In this document: positions 1 to 11,459 of the stretch, piece by piece
How the letters are laid out: the number at the start of each line of letters is the position of its first letter
Position numbering within the stretch: the stretch's first letter is position 1
From: Lingula anatina
Taxonomy: Eukaryota; Brachiopoda; Lingulata; Lingulida; Lingulidae
Assembly (NCBI RefSeq): GCF_001039355.2
Contig: NW_019774214.1
Span: 521,770 to 585,769 of the forward strand
Direction: 5' to 3'
Length of the DNA stretch: 64,000 nt
Program-made: the position numbers and the translations under genes
Notes under the pieces: generated by a model
The model's database searches: none
Told to the model about the DNA's origin: nothing
The model's input: only the letters and a program-made list of their open reading frames with translations

Positions 1-19
1 TCGTTGCTTTTTCCACCAT

Positions 20-200
20 ATATTACCTAAGCTCCTAAACGCTAATTAAAATCTTCAGATAAAACTGACTACATTGATAAAAACTCAAACCACAACATAT
101 GGCAGTTGAAAAAAGATTTTGCTACTCATGAATAATAACGGAGTGACTGGGGATGGGGAAAGCTACGTACGCCAGGGCAAATAAGAAACTAGCAACGCGC
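20..200 (+). repeat. R1 family fragment (core module)
   Basis: Matches the core of the repeat family that recurs throughout the window: a 'ttacctaagctcctaaac' / 'taattaaaatcttcagat' block followed by 'aacatatggcagttg' and a 'gagtgactgggg' tract. Better preserved copies lie at 20.3, 31.2, 32.8 and 57.0 kb (+) and 50.1 kb (-). It is truncated by the window start. Confidence 0.75.
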
Positions 201-239
201 GACTTTTCTTAAGACAACACCGTGAAACAGTTTGAATCT

Positions 240-605
240 CGATATTTTCCAAACTGTCATCTGTAAAATAATTACACGCCCCACAGAAGACCCTCATGTC
301 AGTCTCTAGACACAGCAATGGTCGCTGGTGCGTCTGACATCATCTGGCAGCTACCAGGGCTCTCAATCGGCAAGGTATTCCTTGGGATAAATTTTGTCTG
401 ATGTCTGGCCTCTTTAGGATGTCTGTAAACTTTAATTTGACCACTTAAGCGGTACAGGTGAAATTTGACCTCAATAAAGAAAGCTACGCTGTTTCAATGT
501 TTTACGCAGAAACAGGTATGGTCCCCAATTCATAAGAGAAACAGACAACTATGTATTGCTGTTTACAGTGGCTTCTTCAAAGGCTGCCTGGTATTCTAAC
601 CTAAA
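240..605 (+). repeat. Repeat R2, copy 1
   Basis: About 365 bp resembling 2824-3495 in the same orientation. Shared blocks include 'attttccaaa', 'cacgccccac', 'aggatgtctgtaaact', 'gacctcaataaagaaagc' and 'tttacagtggcttc'. No ORF of note. It lies upstream of gene A, with the second copy in its first intron. Confidence 0.7.
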
Positions 606-1483
606 AAACAGTACGTTGTTCACTCTTAATCATTTTATCTATGCAATTTTATAAGATTTATATCGTAAAGAGGAAAATGGCTTGTCATATAGCTGTACCT
701 CGAACTGAACATATGAATGATAAGATGACACACGTGTACAGTATGGAATATACCTGGACGTAATAAGATGGAAAAATTAAGTCTTACTTAATCTAGCCGC
801 ACAAAATATTTTGCTCATATCGGCTGAAACCCGCATTAATTAAGCTAGAATGTCTTCAAAATACTAAATATTTCAAACATTAGGGTCCCTTGTGGTTTAA
901 TTAAGAAAGGCTTCTAGGTTTTAGTGGATAAGTCAAAGATTTTCTTAAGTCTCCTTTGGGGGGGGGGGGGGGGTAGCAACGTGCCATCATTACTCAGGAT
1001 CGGCTGATATGTGAGTGGACAGGGACAAAATATGAACTATTTGTATTGTCCTCCCTTTTTGTCAGATGTCATTCAGTTTGTAGATTATAACTCATTGTAC
1101 CCCCATAAGTAAATACTCGTAAGTTATTTTAAATGCATATCGTAGGAGAAAAACGCTTCGAAAACTATATGGCCAGTTAATGGAATCTTATATATCAAAT
1201 ACCCCTGGAAGTTTAGACGAATTTGCATTTATCGTTGTCTGATACTCTTTAAAAACTGGGAATTTAATGATTTTTGGATAGGTTTGTTTGCATTATTTTG
1301 CTGTACGCGAGACATAAACAACCTTTTCTCACTTTCAATACCAAGACGTTATATTATTTCGGTAATTAAAATGTTGGATAATTACTGGATTATAGTTTTA
1401 CATACATACACACCACCGGTCCCCCATTACCACATGGATTTTATTTTGTTAGTAAATTGTTCATTTGACAGGCTAATACGTCC

Positions 1484-1486
<3 letters not shown>

Positions 1487-1551
<65 letters not shown>
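1487..1551. repeat. (TA)n microsatellite
   Basis: Uninterrupted TA/AT dinucleotide tract of about 64 bp. The 89-codon reading frame that overlaps it ends in Ile-Tyr repeats and is not a gene. Apart from this tract and a G run at 958-973, the stretch 606-2170 holds nothing that could be supported. Confidence 0.97.
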
Positions 1552-1553
<2 letters not shown>

Positions 1554-2180
1554 CTGTGACTCAATTAACGAGAAAGGTGTCGTGGTGGGTCTTCAACAAG
1601 GATATTCTTGGGTGAGCAATATAGTATCATAAAATTGTGAGGCGTTTTAAAAAACTGGTCGATAGAAAAAGAAAATGAATGGGGGATGAGCTAGCTCAAA
1701 TAAATAACGTTATCATAAAATGGGGTTGACCGGCAAATTCGAGCATCGCTATAACATAAAGCAATTTCGCCCAGATATTACTTTTCTGCTTCACATTGGT
1801 GTAACAGTGTGCATCCTTGCTCTTTTGATCGAAGGTTCCTTGAACGTCTAGGTTAGTTTTGTAGTGGGCGGCCGAGTCATATATGAAACATATGAACTTG
1901 ATTATTTAACAGTCTTCACAAAAGATCTCGCCTGCAGCGAAATGCCCAAGACCCCAATAACATGCTTTGAAATTAACAGTAAAAATATTTGAGTCAGAGA
2001 GGTATTAAAGTGAATTTCTTCTTCTCTCTCTCTCCCTCCTTTTAGTTTTTTATTCTTAATTTTTATTTCTAAAACACACAACGCCTCTCCATCAACCAAC
2101 GCAAATTGTTAGAACGAGCATGCGCACTCTCAGTTTTCCAAAGTGGAAAAATCGCTGCGTGCCCACCTTAAAAAGTTGTA

Positions 2181-2188
2181 TTTATAAG
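2181..2188 (+). promoter_or_regulatory. Putative TATA box of gene A
   Basis: 'tttataag' lies about 85 bp upstream of the gene A ATG and is followed by a purine-rich then CT-rich leader. Genes B and C have a clearer TATA box about 45-50 bp before the ATG, so the gene A leader would be longer. Assigned by position only. Confidence 0.4.
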
Positions 2189-2271
2189 TAGAACGGAAGA
2201 GAGAGTCTCTCAATTGCTCTTTCTCCTTCTTTTCTGCTACATTCGACAAAAGAAAGGGGACTCTCTTGAAG

Positions 2272-5200
2272 ATGTCAGGACCAAGATATGTGGCCGTGCT
2301 TCTGATCATCGCTTTGACGACGGTGACATCCGTTACTGGCGCGGGTCCCATCCCTCTTACTCCGGAGGAAGAGGCGCAAAGAGACGATGCTACAGCTGAA
2401 ATAGCTAACCTTCCAGCCGAGGATCAGGAGGCACTGCCCACCGGTCCAATACGTAAGTTACATTTTTTACCGAGATTGCAAACGTGACCGAATATGAAAA
2501 CGAACATTTATCGTTGATGTCTTTAACCTAAGTAAGTGTTGGCAAGAATGTTATTCAGCTGAAGCTTTTATCACGTTTGTTCATCTAACACTACTATATA
2601 TATATATAGACTTGACATTTTATATGTAATGTTTTTTCATCAGTTTTTTTTTTCTATTTTGCTGCCTGGTAAATAAAAACAAGGATTAAAATGGTCGTAT
2701 AACAATTTTAATTATCCCTTTGGTGTCATTGTGACATCAATTCATTGAATGAATTCGTCAGAGGAGCAAACAAAAATACATTGCCTATTCTTAGTCGGGT
2801 GAGGACCATTAAAATCTATATTTTAGATCTCCATATTTTCCAAATTATCGTCTTTTAAAGAATTGCACGCCCCACAAAGGACCCTCGTTAAATTAAATCT
2901 GGCATAACATTCTAGTCATTTGTCCAATTTGGTTCATTTTTGTTTTAAGACATATAGCCCGTTGATTTGGCGAGTAATGGCCTACCCACATATTGTCTAT
3001 GTGGTTCAAATATGGCGATTTTGATGACCAAGGTAGCTGCTCATTCCCTTGGTTCTGTAAGTTATCTGCTGTTAAAAGTGCTCTGTGTGAACCGCAATCT
3101 TATCGTGCAACCTAAAATTGTTCTTAAGGTGCCCCCTGTCAAATAATAGTCAAGTGGTTCCCAGATAATTATTTTATTTGATCTGGTTCAGGCTTTCCCC
3201 AATGACTACCATCGGTGTTGTGGCACCAGTGTGGTATCCACTCAAGATGCTGACGCTGTCAATGGCCCTAGTCACTTTAGACGCGGCACACGTTTCGTCG
3301 TAGGCGTCTTCAGGATGTCTGTAAACTCTGTTTTGACTAGATGAGCGGTGCAGGTGAAATCTGACCTCAATAAAGAAAGCCACGCAGTTTCAGAGTTCTA
3401 CCCAGAAACGGTCAGAAACGGGTCCCAATTCATTAGAGAAAGAGACGACTCTGTTTACAGTGGCTTCCTCAGAGGTCTTCTGGTATTCTAACCTGGTGAA
3501 ACCAGTTTGGGGTCACTAAGGGCCATAAAAAACGCGTTTTGGTGGCAATTTGCCCCTAAGATTTTAAGTTCTCAAAAGTGTGTTTTACGTAAAATTTGTA
3601 AACCTGTTTTTCTTGTAACGAAACAAATCCGACATGTTGCCGAAAAATTTTATTTTAAATGATTTAAATTCCATTACGTTAAACTCCATTTCTCGAGATC
3701 CAGGACTCAATCCGTAACCTAGAGATGTGGTTGAATCCATTACCACCACAAGCATATACATAGTATAAAACATTTTATTTGTAGAAAAAAGCGTTTTAGA
3801 AAACCCAACTCAATATACAGAAATGAAGCAACAAATCTGGATCACGTGGTCCTGTGACAACATACAAACAAAGTGTTTTTCGAGAGTCATCTGAGCTACA
3901 TTCTGAATACAGTGAAGTTAGGGAAGGTTATGTTGAACGGAGTTGGGCAATTTTCGTTAAGTCTCAGTGTGTTGCCATGGGATGCACACAAAAAAAGGAT
4001 CTGGCGATCTTCTTACTTTGTCTGTGACGGTCTTTCATGACTTTCTGACTAACTTTGATGACAAGAGATGTGATGCCGCCACAAGTGGTAGAGATCGTAT
4101 CAAAAGTCTTCCAAATTAAGTATCATCAGTAGCCAAGCTTACTAATTGCTGATAAAATGTAAATGCCTGGTAGTTGACCAACAGCTCCTTAACAATGAAA
4201 CTCGAAAGAAGGACTCAAAGATAATATACTTCAGGAAATCAGGACTTCGTTAGGTGTTACATCAAAATGTTCTTTGTGTAGAAAGATGACCAATGTCCTC
4301 TGTTTATTGTATTACTTAGTGTCCGGAAACGCGAAAGATTTAGCAATGAAATTTACAAACAGGCTCGAAATACGGACACCGTTGCATACTTTTAGGTTGG
4401 ATATCGACTTATTGCTATTTTCCAGATTCGTGGTCAAAATATTTACCTGTAAATCGCTATGAGGGAATCCAACGCTGACAACAGTTACCAGTTTCAATCA
4501 TTTTATGTTCATTCGTTGCTTGCCTAGGTACAGTCTAGCGATATATGGGGAATCACTCTCCTTTATATTAAAGGAAAACCATGTCACATACATGTGTAGT
4601 TTTCCTACACTTAAAGAAAATATTCAAGGGACTAAAATACAGCTTCAGTTGGAAAACAAGCCTGATTCGTTTCTTCTTCTGGAAGTTATACAGTATTTTG
4701 TTTGTGAAATTTTTCAAATTTTCAAAACTTATCACATAAAGGCGTTTTTAAGATGTGGCCTTGAGCTTCCATGGGCTTGAAGACTTTTGAAAGTCACATT
4801 TTTTAATATTCCTGATACTTTTAGTATGTGATTAAAGAGTGGCGGTGATAATGCTGTTAAGCATTATGTAATATTGCATCAACATTGAAGAAAACCATGT
4901 TTTGGTCACTGCCGCCACAATGGTCATAAAAGGAAAACCATGTAACGTATGATCTCAAACGTTCTGAACAGATTCATGGGACTGAAATGTAGTTTCATTT
5001 AGACAACCAGAATGATTGCATTCATTTTTATGCAGTTCTTAATGAAATTTTTATTTTTCACATATTGGTATTTTCATTGTGTAACTTAGAACTCCCAGGA
5101 CATAAAGTCGAATGAAATTTATATGACCTGAATTCAAATATTTTGTATAGTAGATAATTAAAATTTGGTGGTGATTATGCTTTTAATAATTATGTAATAC

Positions 5201-6150
5201 TGTATCATAATTGTCATAAACCTACTTTATGACAGGAAAACTGTGTTACATGTACTTATTATTTTGTAACTTAAAAGAATGGATTGACATACAGCTCAGA
5301 TTGGAAAAGCAGCTTCATTGGGTTATTACATTTTCTCGAATGTATGAAATTTGTTGTAAAATTTTCATTTTTTTTATTCCAAACTTTCATGGTCCTGAAG
5401 CGTTATGTTAGTTCACATTTTACTTATATCCATATTGCCTGTTTTACATAATCAAAATATTGGTTCTGACTCTGCTGTTAAGATTAATGTATTATTGAAT
5501 TAACGGTTTCCTATTTCATCATTTTTTCTGCTCTTTGTTTGTACATTTGACAGCTTAGCTGTCTTACATATCATATGTCCCAAAGCTTTTCAATACAGAA
5601 GATTTTACCTTTCACAATCCTCTTTTGATGTATTGTGTCTTGCGTATCATTCACTTTTAATGAGATCTTTTAATGCTGAAGGTGGACCTTTTATGGAGGT
5701 ACTGGAACGTATCCAAATTAGTGTTCCTTTATCATCCAAGTTGTCCCCGTCCATTTCAGCGCCAATCCCTGCTTGTGAATGCCATGCGCATGGTGATGTC
5801 CGCTATGTTACGTGTGATGGGAGAGTCTTCAAATATAACACCCCGACCAACGTTTACGGTATCATGGCAAAGTCTAATACAACCTGGTTTTGGTATGTAA
5901 TAACAAGACAAGAATTCTTTGAAGACACCCCGAAGACTCGTCTGTCAGCAGTGAAATTCAAGATCTTTTCTTACTTCGTGATCGTTGACTACAAAAAGAT
6001 TTCGAATCCAGATGGACTGTATAGAATAACGGTACGTTTTCTCTTCCTCTTCTCTCTGCCTCCTCTGTTCTCTCTCTCTCTCTCAAACACCTTTCTCTCT
6101 CTCCCTCCCCCTCCCGCAATCTCTGTCTCTCTCACACACACCTTTCTCTC

Positions 6151-6194
<44 letters not shown>

Positions 6195-6220
6195 CTTTCT
6201 CTCTCTCTCTCCCTCCCCCT

Positions 6221-6251
<31 letters not shown>

Positions 6252-8705
6252 TCGGACACTTAATGTACTACTTCCAAAGGTCAGAACATCACTTGCATCC
6301 CGTGAGCAATTCAGAAAATTTGTACTCGATGTATATATGGTTGCCATATATATCGGGTTATAGAAACTGATAACAAGCGTATTCTTATATAACCTCATAC
6401 AGAGNCTGAATATCCCGCGGCGTAATTACTGGCAGCGCGAGCCAGTTACTATAAGTTACTATAAGTAACTGGCTCGCGCTGCCAGTAATTACGGGATATT
6501 CAGGCCACTGACCGTGATAATAAGATAGCGCAAATAGAAAATAGAAATTAGAAAATAGACATTGCATGTGAACGAAGCCTTAATGTACTACTTCCAAAGG
6601 TCAGAACATCACTTGCATCCCGTGAGCAATTCAGAAAATTTGTACTCGATGTATATATGGTTGCCATATATATCGGGTTATAGAAACTGATAACGATAAC
6701 AAGTGTATTCTTATATAACCTCATACAGAGGGAGATTTCATTTTCATTACCGGGTGTGTTTATTGTTTGTTACTCCGAATTTCGATTTCGAAGTACGTTG
6801 GTCATTCTGCTTGTTTGTTTACATGTTTGTTTGTCTGTTCGCACTGTAAAGATCGTAATTTTCATCATATCACTTCCATTTTTCCCTTGAAAAGGTATCG
6901 GGAAAATTTTGTGACAGAACTATTTGAAGGTCAATCGGTGCATTTTCCGGAAGGAAGTGGCCATTATTGCCTACACCAAATACTTTTTCTTATTCTAGAA
7001 TCGTGAAAGCTAGAGGCATATCTTTGTTGCGTTTTGTAGAGCATGTCAAGCCCAATACTGGAAGTGGTGTCCGTTTTTTTTTTTATTTGACGTATGGTTA
7101 CGGAATTGCGCTATTTCAAAAGGTACATCATAACAATGCTCAGTGGTGCTAATTTCCCGACCCTTATTTCTCAAAAACTAGCAGGGATACGCCTGTAGTT
7201 ACTAATGAACTTGAATAGGAAGACATACATTGGCAATCTCACTAAAACATAATATGGGGAAACCAAGCTCACGGTCAGAGGAACGAGCCAGTTCTATTGT
7301 CTGTGGAAGACTTTTCTTTTATTCTGGTCTCCATAATACTGTTCCTTTGTTGTTGCAATATGTTGGTATGTATGTGAGATTCATTAATTTATAGTAAGTT
7401 CTTTCGCAATTCTTTTCCTTAATGAGCAATTTTGTTTAATTGTTTGCTTGCTTGTTTCTCAGTGTAGGAAAACAAATTGAATGCAAATTACACAAGAATT
7501 TGCACCCTCAGATTTCGTAATGTGTTTTCATATCATGTACCTATTATTTCTATGTGTTCTCTGTCCAAATGCCAAAAGTAAACATGTTATCTTACCTTGT
7601 TGTGGGGAAAAATCGCTTTTTTTCTCTGTGAGCCCACATGTTCACTCCCATTCACCCCCAGCTAAACATGCCCACTTAGCTTCACGTCTTACACCACTAC
7701 ACGTCACTTCCGGCACAATCCTCCTCCGGTTCCCTTCATTCGTATTCCCGTAACTCTCCTGCCAAGAATGCGCCAGGAGACGCATGTATGTATGAGGTTC
7801 GACTCCCAGAATGAGAACAAAATTTCCCTTTTTTAATTATTATAAGCGCAAGATCTAACCAGGTAAATGCTGTCTTTTTTGTTTGACTTTGGAGATCATA
7901 CATAACGCAAAAGGTAATAAACAGATTTTGTTGAAATTTTCGGGATAGGTCAAAAATAGCACAGTAATTTTAATTCAGTTAGATTTAGATGGCCCGTTTA
8001 TGGATTATAATTGATAAATGAATGAAATAACTAATTATGTACAGATTTTGATAAAATTTAGGTCTCAAATGGGCAAAGGAAACATAATCAGCTTTTGGTG
8101 ATAGGATCCGTTGATTAGTTAATCATTTAACTTTTCAGAATGGATAACAAATTGGCCAATTTCATGAATTTTCAGTAGAGGTCAAAAATTGACGAAGAAA
8201 GAAATGAGTAAATGTGGTGATGATCCGTTAATTAATAAATAATTCAGTAATAAATTTATTATTTTTCTTGGCAGAGGTTGAGCTATCTGAATCATTTTTA
8301 GTTATAAATTTTATGCTTATTATAATGAAAGATAACACTGTCGGGATTTTATTATCATTGCAGGTCGGAAATGATTATGCAGTTGGTCCGATAGCGGTTC
8401 TTTATGAAAGTCTTGGTCCTGATACTGTGGTACCTGGTGAAAAGTTCGTGGGGAACGGTTTTAACATCTCGGTAATTGAGAAAGATGGCGATTGGTACAT
8501 TCAGGTTCGCTGCATACTTCTGCCATCCTCCCTGTTCGATATTTGGATACATGTGGCCCGACATTGTCTCCAGCTTCACATTCCTCCGGTCTGGCAATCC
8601 CAGATAGAAGGGATATGTGGGGATTGGGACGGAGATCCAGGGAACGATGTTACGACACTTGACAGCTGGCCACAGGTGACGGCTCCGTTTAGGAGGTTCC
8701 CCTAA
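2272..8705 (+). CDS. Gene A: secreted single-VWD-like-module protein, 3 coding exons (264 aa)
   Basis: Exons 2272-2452, 5760-6031 and 8364-8705 join in frame (phase 1, then phase 0) with donors gtaagt and gtacgt and acceptors ttcag and tgcag. Residues 1-23 form a signal peptide (hydrophobic VAVLLIIALTTV). Residues 24-65 are an acidic, Pro-rich linker. The VWD-like module starts at C66-E-C68-H-A-H-G-D-V with T-x-D-G-R-V-F soon after, and ends with G234-I-C-G-D-W-D-G and P-G-N-D before a short Arg/Pro tail. In known VWD domains these ends carry the GD-x-x-Y-x-T-F-D-G and C-G-x-(Y/F)-(N/D)-G signatures; here the module is shorter than usual. An Ile replaces the Cys that genes B and C have in the middle of exon 2, and two extra Cys occur (CEC, TCDG). 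The ATG at 2272 is chosen because it directly opens the signal peptide; an upstream in-frame TTG is not a likely start. An extracellular role is inferred; ligand and pathway are unknown. Confidence 0.85.
2824..3495 (+). repeat. Repeat R2, copy 2 (gene A intron 1)
   Basis: Longer copy of the element at 240-605, in the same orientation, with an extra middle part (about 2930-3290) absent from copy 1. It ends in the shared 'tggtattctaacct'. The two copies flank exon 1 of gene A as direct repeats. Confidence 0.7.
3500..4565. other. Gene A intron 1 without recognised content
   Basis: About 1 kb of AT-rich sequence between R2 and the triplicated repeat. Short open frames on both strands lack any recognisable motif or splice context, and no repeat partner was found elsewhere in the window. 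Confidence 0.5.
4570..5500 (+). repeat. Three imperfect tandem units of about 300-350 bp in gene A intron 1
   Basis: Units start near 4570, 4928 and 5230. Each opens with a form of 'aggaaaaccatgt' and 'acat', carries a 'gggactaaaat'-like block with 'cagctt', and closes with a 'ggtgataatgctgttaag' / 'attatgtaatattg' block. They are strongly diverged, so the array is old. The small ORFs here (4505-4780, 5229-5411) are homologous stretches of the array, not genes. Confidence 0.65.
6056..6253. repeat. (CT)n/(CA)n-rich microsatellite
   Basis: About 200 bp of CTCT and CACA runs with internal 'cctttctctctc' sub-repeats, starting 25 bp after the gene A exon 2 donor. Reading frames through it encode only Leu/Ser or Arg/Glu runs and are not genes. 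Confidence 0.95.
6259..6404 (+). repeat. Direct repeat, left copy (flanks hairpin)
   Basis: Begins 'cttaatgtactacttcc' and ends 'aacctcatacagag'. Almost identical to 6579-6730; the visible differences are a 6-bp 'gataac' expansion and one C/T change. A single N follows at 6405, so a redundant assembly join is possible. Confidence 0.9.
6406..6503. repeat. Hairpin / inverted repeat with 40-bp arms
   Basis: The left arm 6406-6450 (containing 'ggcagcgcgagccagttact') pairs with 6464-6503 (containing 'agtaactggctcgcgctgcc'). The only interruption is a 5-nt insertion 'cggcg' in the left arm. The loop is about 13 nt. The arms are GC-richer than their surroundings. It could be a foldback transposon remnant or the two ends of a TIR element left after loss of its interior. 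It sits in gene A intron 2. Confidence 0.9.
6579..6730 (+). repeat. Direct repeat, right copy (flanks hairpin)
   Basis: Second copy of 6259-6404, starting 'cttaatgtactacttcc' and ending in the same 'aacctcatacagag'. The copies lie on either side of the hairpin, about 175 bp apart. Confidence 0.9.
7741..7850 (+). repeat. Possible tRNA-derived SINE fragment
   Basis: 'gaggttcgactccca' matches the pol III B-box consensus GGTTCGANTCC. No convincing A box is seen about 40 nt upstream, and no complete tRNA can be folded. Likely a 5'-damaged SINE in gene A intron 2, but the B box could be chance. Confidence 0.3.
7880..8240. repeat. Repeat-like tract with internal sub-repeats (gene A intron 2)
   Basis: Contains recurring short blocks, for example 'acagattttg' followed by an 'aaatttt'/'aaattta' tract (7921, 8041), and 'aggtcaaaaat' (7948, 8178), spaced by roughly 110-230 bp. 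No coding potential. Probably a diverged interspersed element; the family was not identified. Confidence 0.3.
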
Positions 8706-9300
8706 CACCACACGACGCCGATGACGTAAGTTAATTGTATTTTATCTGAAATATCTTTTAAGTTATAACCACGAGATTGTTGTAGTTACTCGCTCTCATT
8801 CTCTCTCTCCCACACACATACGAAAGTACGCAAGCGGCATCCCCAGAAAACATTTTTCCTAAAATCATATTTCACACCCAAAAATTTAGATTTAAAAACG
8901 TCAATTTTGTATCCTGATTTTTCAGCATTTCGTTCTCCCTTACATAAATAATGTAATTTTGTTTCTATCGAAATCATGACAGACACCGGCAAATTTATAA
9001 TATTTGTCTCATTTCTCTTTAAATCAGGATATTACTCGATGATCCATGGCGTGATGACCAAAGAACCAATCAACCAACCGACCAACTCTGTGCAAACTAT
9101 GTCTTCTTTCTCCAGTGATTGATGTTCATGTGGAACAAGGGAAGCGCTGGACGCCATTTTATGTTTCACAGCCGTATACTTGGACACAGGTTTACTACTG
9201 ACCATGTCACTTAGACTTCTAAATCCCTATTCCCATGGAATCTCTCTATCTATTGACTGACAGAATTGAGAAAAGTTGATTTTAGACTCACTTACTTATT
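8706..9300 (+). other. Gene A 3' flank with a probable 3'UTR intron (8726-9028)
   Basis: Twenty bases after the stop codon lies a strong donor, 'gatgac|gtaagtta'. A pyrimidine-rich acceptor 'tctctttaaatcag' ends at 9028. If used, exon 3 runs to 8725 and an untranslated exon starts at 9029. The junction would be under 50 nt from the stop, so it need not trigger decay. The same sites are kept in the duplicated copy (donor near 11770, acceptor near 12072). Confidence 0.45.
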
Positions 9301-10566
9301 GTTCTTTGGTGAACGTCCACTGGAGAGTTGAATATCTACAAAAGGAACGGAATCATGGACAATGGAAGTGAAATTTGTGGGGGTGCACGCTACTCTTTTG
9401 GTGCTACGATAACTGTTCTATTTTTTGTTTGTTTGTTTGTTTTAATTTTGACAGTGGTCCTAATGCAATTTCTTGCATGTGGATTTTTGTAATGGGGTTG
9501 AATGAAATATATTGCCGTATCAGGTGTATGACATTTTTTCGAGGAAGTAAACAAATATGGATAAATTTCCGAACATAAGAATGACCATGACAGAGAAAAA
9601 CACATTTGGCACTTAAAAAAATGCAATGTGGCGCAAAAGAAAAAAAAATACTTCTAGTGCTTTTTATAACTTTTGTTTGATAGAGTTCACCTGGTGAAGT
9701 ACAGTGGTCACGTGATTTAAATTGGGTACGATGTAGTGACAAAAACTTCAAAATGTAATTGTCATTTTAATTTTTGATTTATATTTCTCTTTAATTTGTT
9801 TCGCCGTGCTTGTGGCTTTAAAATCGTTATTAAAAGGTATCAATATGATATCAAATGATTGTAGTTTATTTTAATTATGTTAAAGGGGAAAGATAAAGAA
9901 TTCCGTGGATATTTTCTTATAATTGGTCTAAAGTTTTAATATAAAAACATCTTGATTAAAAAAAATAAATAAATAAATAAATAAAATCACAAAGCATCGA
10001 ATATAAAATAGGTCCTTTCGATGCAATGTCATCACTGGTTCTCTGGCCGATGCAGTTTTTTTTGTAATTGAGGGCTAGGATGTAACATCGTACCTGCTCT
10101 TAGGGGAGAGGAGGGGGTTACAAGTATGAAAAATTACAAACAGACGACGGCAACATTGCTATATTAATTTGACGGACAAAATGCATCTTTTTTATAGTTA
10201 ATTTCCCTTTTAAAAGGGCAAGAAGAGATATCTCAGAAGCTGAGGGCAGGGCACGTGCCCACTGCCCCTTCCTGACGATGTTTTTATAACTTATAAATAA
10301 ATTACACGGCACGCACCCAGTTGAAGGCTAATGGCAAAATCAACTGAATACATTTTCAAGTGCAAAAAGTAAAACTTTAAAGCATCCTTAAGGCATACCT
10401 TTGATCCAATCGCCGCATAGAAGAAAAATTCGGTAAAAAAGAAAGAAAAAAAAAAACCCCAAAATAATAAACCAAATACATACCTCTTCCATTTTTACTA
10501 AGGTCGACCATTGTTTCCAAGAAACTGAGCTTTGAAAAACTACTTACTGCACGTACTACAGTGTAT

Positions 10567-10825
10567 CAGTGTCGGATTTAGAGGGGGTCGGGGGGGGGTC
10601 CTGAAAAATATATCACACAATTTTTCCCTCTTGAAATTAGAATTTGACTAGCTGAATTATAGTTCTAAACAGTGCCAAAGGTCACCGTTTGCCCTCCAAA
10701 ACACCAAAAAAATTTTTCGGCCCTTGAGCAGGCCCCGAACCCCACGCCAAGAGAGCGATGGTCAGCTACGCATCCGAGGCCTGTCGTTCCCAACCCCACT
10801 TTAAATAATCCTGGATCCGCTCCTG
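10567..10825. mobile_element. Non-autonomous TIR DNA transposon (MITE-like)
   Basis: The left end 'cagtgtcggatttagagg' is an imperfect inverted match to the right end, which reads 'caggagcggatccaggatt' on the minus strand. The 260-bp interior has no ORF. The element is missing from the paralogous position (near 13865) in the right duplicate, which supports insertion after the duplication. No clear target-site duplication could be fixed. The ends resemble hAT-like families, which is an inference. Confidence 0.6.
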
Positions 10826-11394
10826 TAATATAAAATCACACCAATGCGCTTTATTTCTTCAATTTAAATTTTTCTGATATGTAATTAAATATAATGTGAT
10901 GTACAGTGTTTATGTAAATTCGCGTGTATATGTTTGTTGATTGCATTCAAACATGACATGCCTATAGCAGTTGGTTAAGTGAATTCATGATTCACAGAAG
11001 AGAATGGCTTTTTTTAAAAATAAAAGTAATCGGCTGTTATTTATATTCTTAACTGCTGTCATTGCCAAAGGAGTGTAGCAATTAAACCCAGCACCCAGCT
11101 CACAGAAAATTGGTTGAGACAGTTATGTTTGCGGCGGCGGTTAATGCGTTAGGTGAGACGTAGAAAACGCAATCTGGATCTGCGATATCCCTTAATTAAT
11201 GCAGTCGCAGTATATATGAACACTTACAGCAACAATCAAAATCTAAATCTCCCGTAAAATAAATCAATAATTATTTTGCAGTTGTGCTGCCTTCTGGTTA
11301 GCTGTATGATTCTCTAAAATCTTTCCCAAATTTGCCGTCCCACTGCTGGTACTCCCCCCCACCCCCCTGTCCTGCACAGTGGGTAAACCGCAAG

Positions 11395-11395
11395 N

Positions 11396-11446
<51 letters not shown>
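11395..11446. repeat. Poly(A) tract next to an assembly N
   Basis: One N at 11395, then about 50 A residues. This marks a probable assembly join close to the boundary between the two tandem duplicates, so the duplicate junction should be treated with care. Confidence 0.9.
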
Positions 11447-11447
<1 letters not shown>

Positions 11448-11459
11448 ATCCGTCTTTCT

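Larger units (their letters stand above)
8633..11390 (+). repeat. Tandem duplication, left copy (end of gene A plus flank)
   Basis: The block resembles 11677-15540 in the same orientation. Matches run through the last 24 codons and 3' flank of gene A, then 'gtgatttaaatt', 'ggttctctggc', 'gagggctaggatgtaaca', 'agctcagaagctgag'-like and 'aataataaaccaaat' blocks, and end near 'caatttgccgtccc'-like sequence. The left copy alone has the TIR element at 10567-10825. ORFs at 9375-9751 and 10118-10312 have no conserved frame in the other copy and are not called. Confidence 0.8.

Noticed and set aside
6132-6398. Arg/Glu-rich minus-strand ORF
   Set aside because: It is the translation of the CT/CA microsatellite.
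7481-7753. 90-codon ORF in gene A intron 2
   Set aside because: No motif or conservation; it overlaps a SINE-like repeat.
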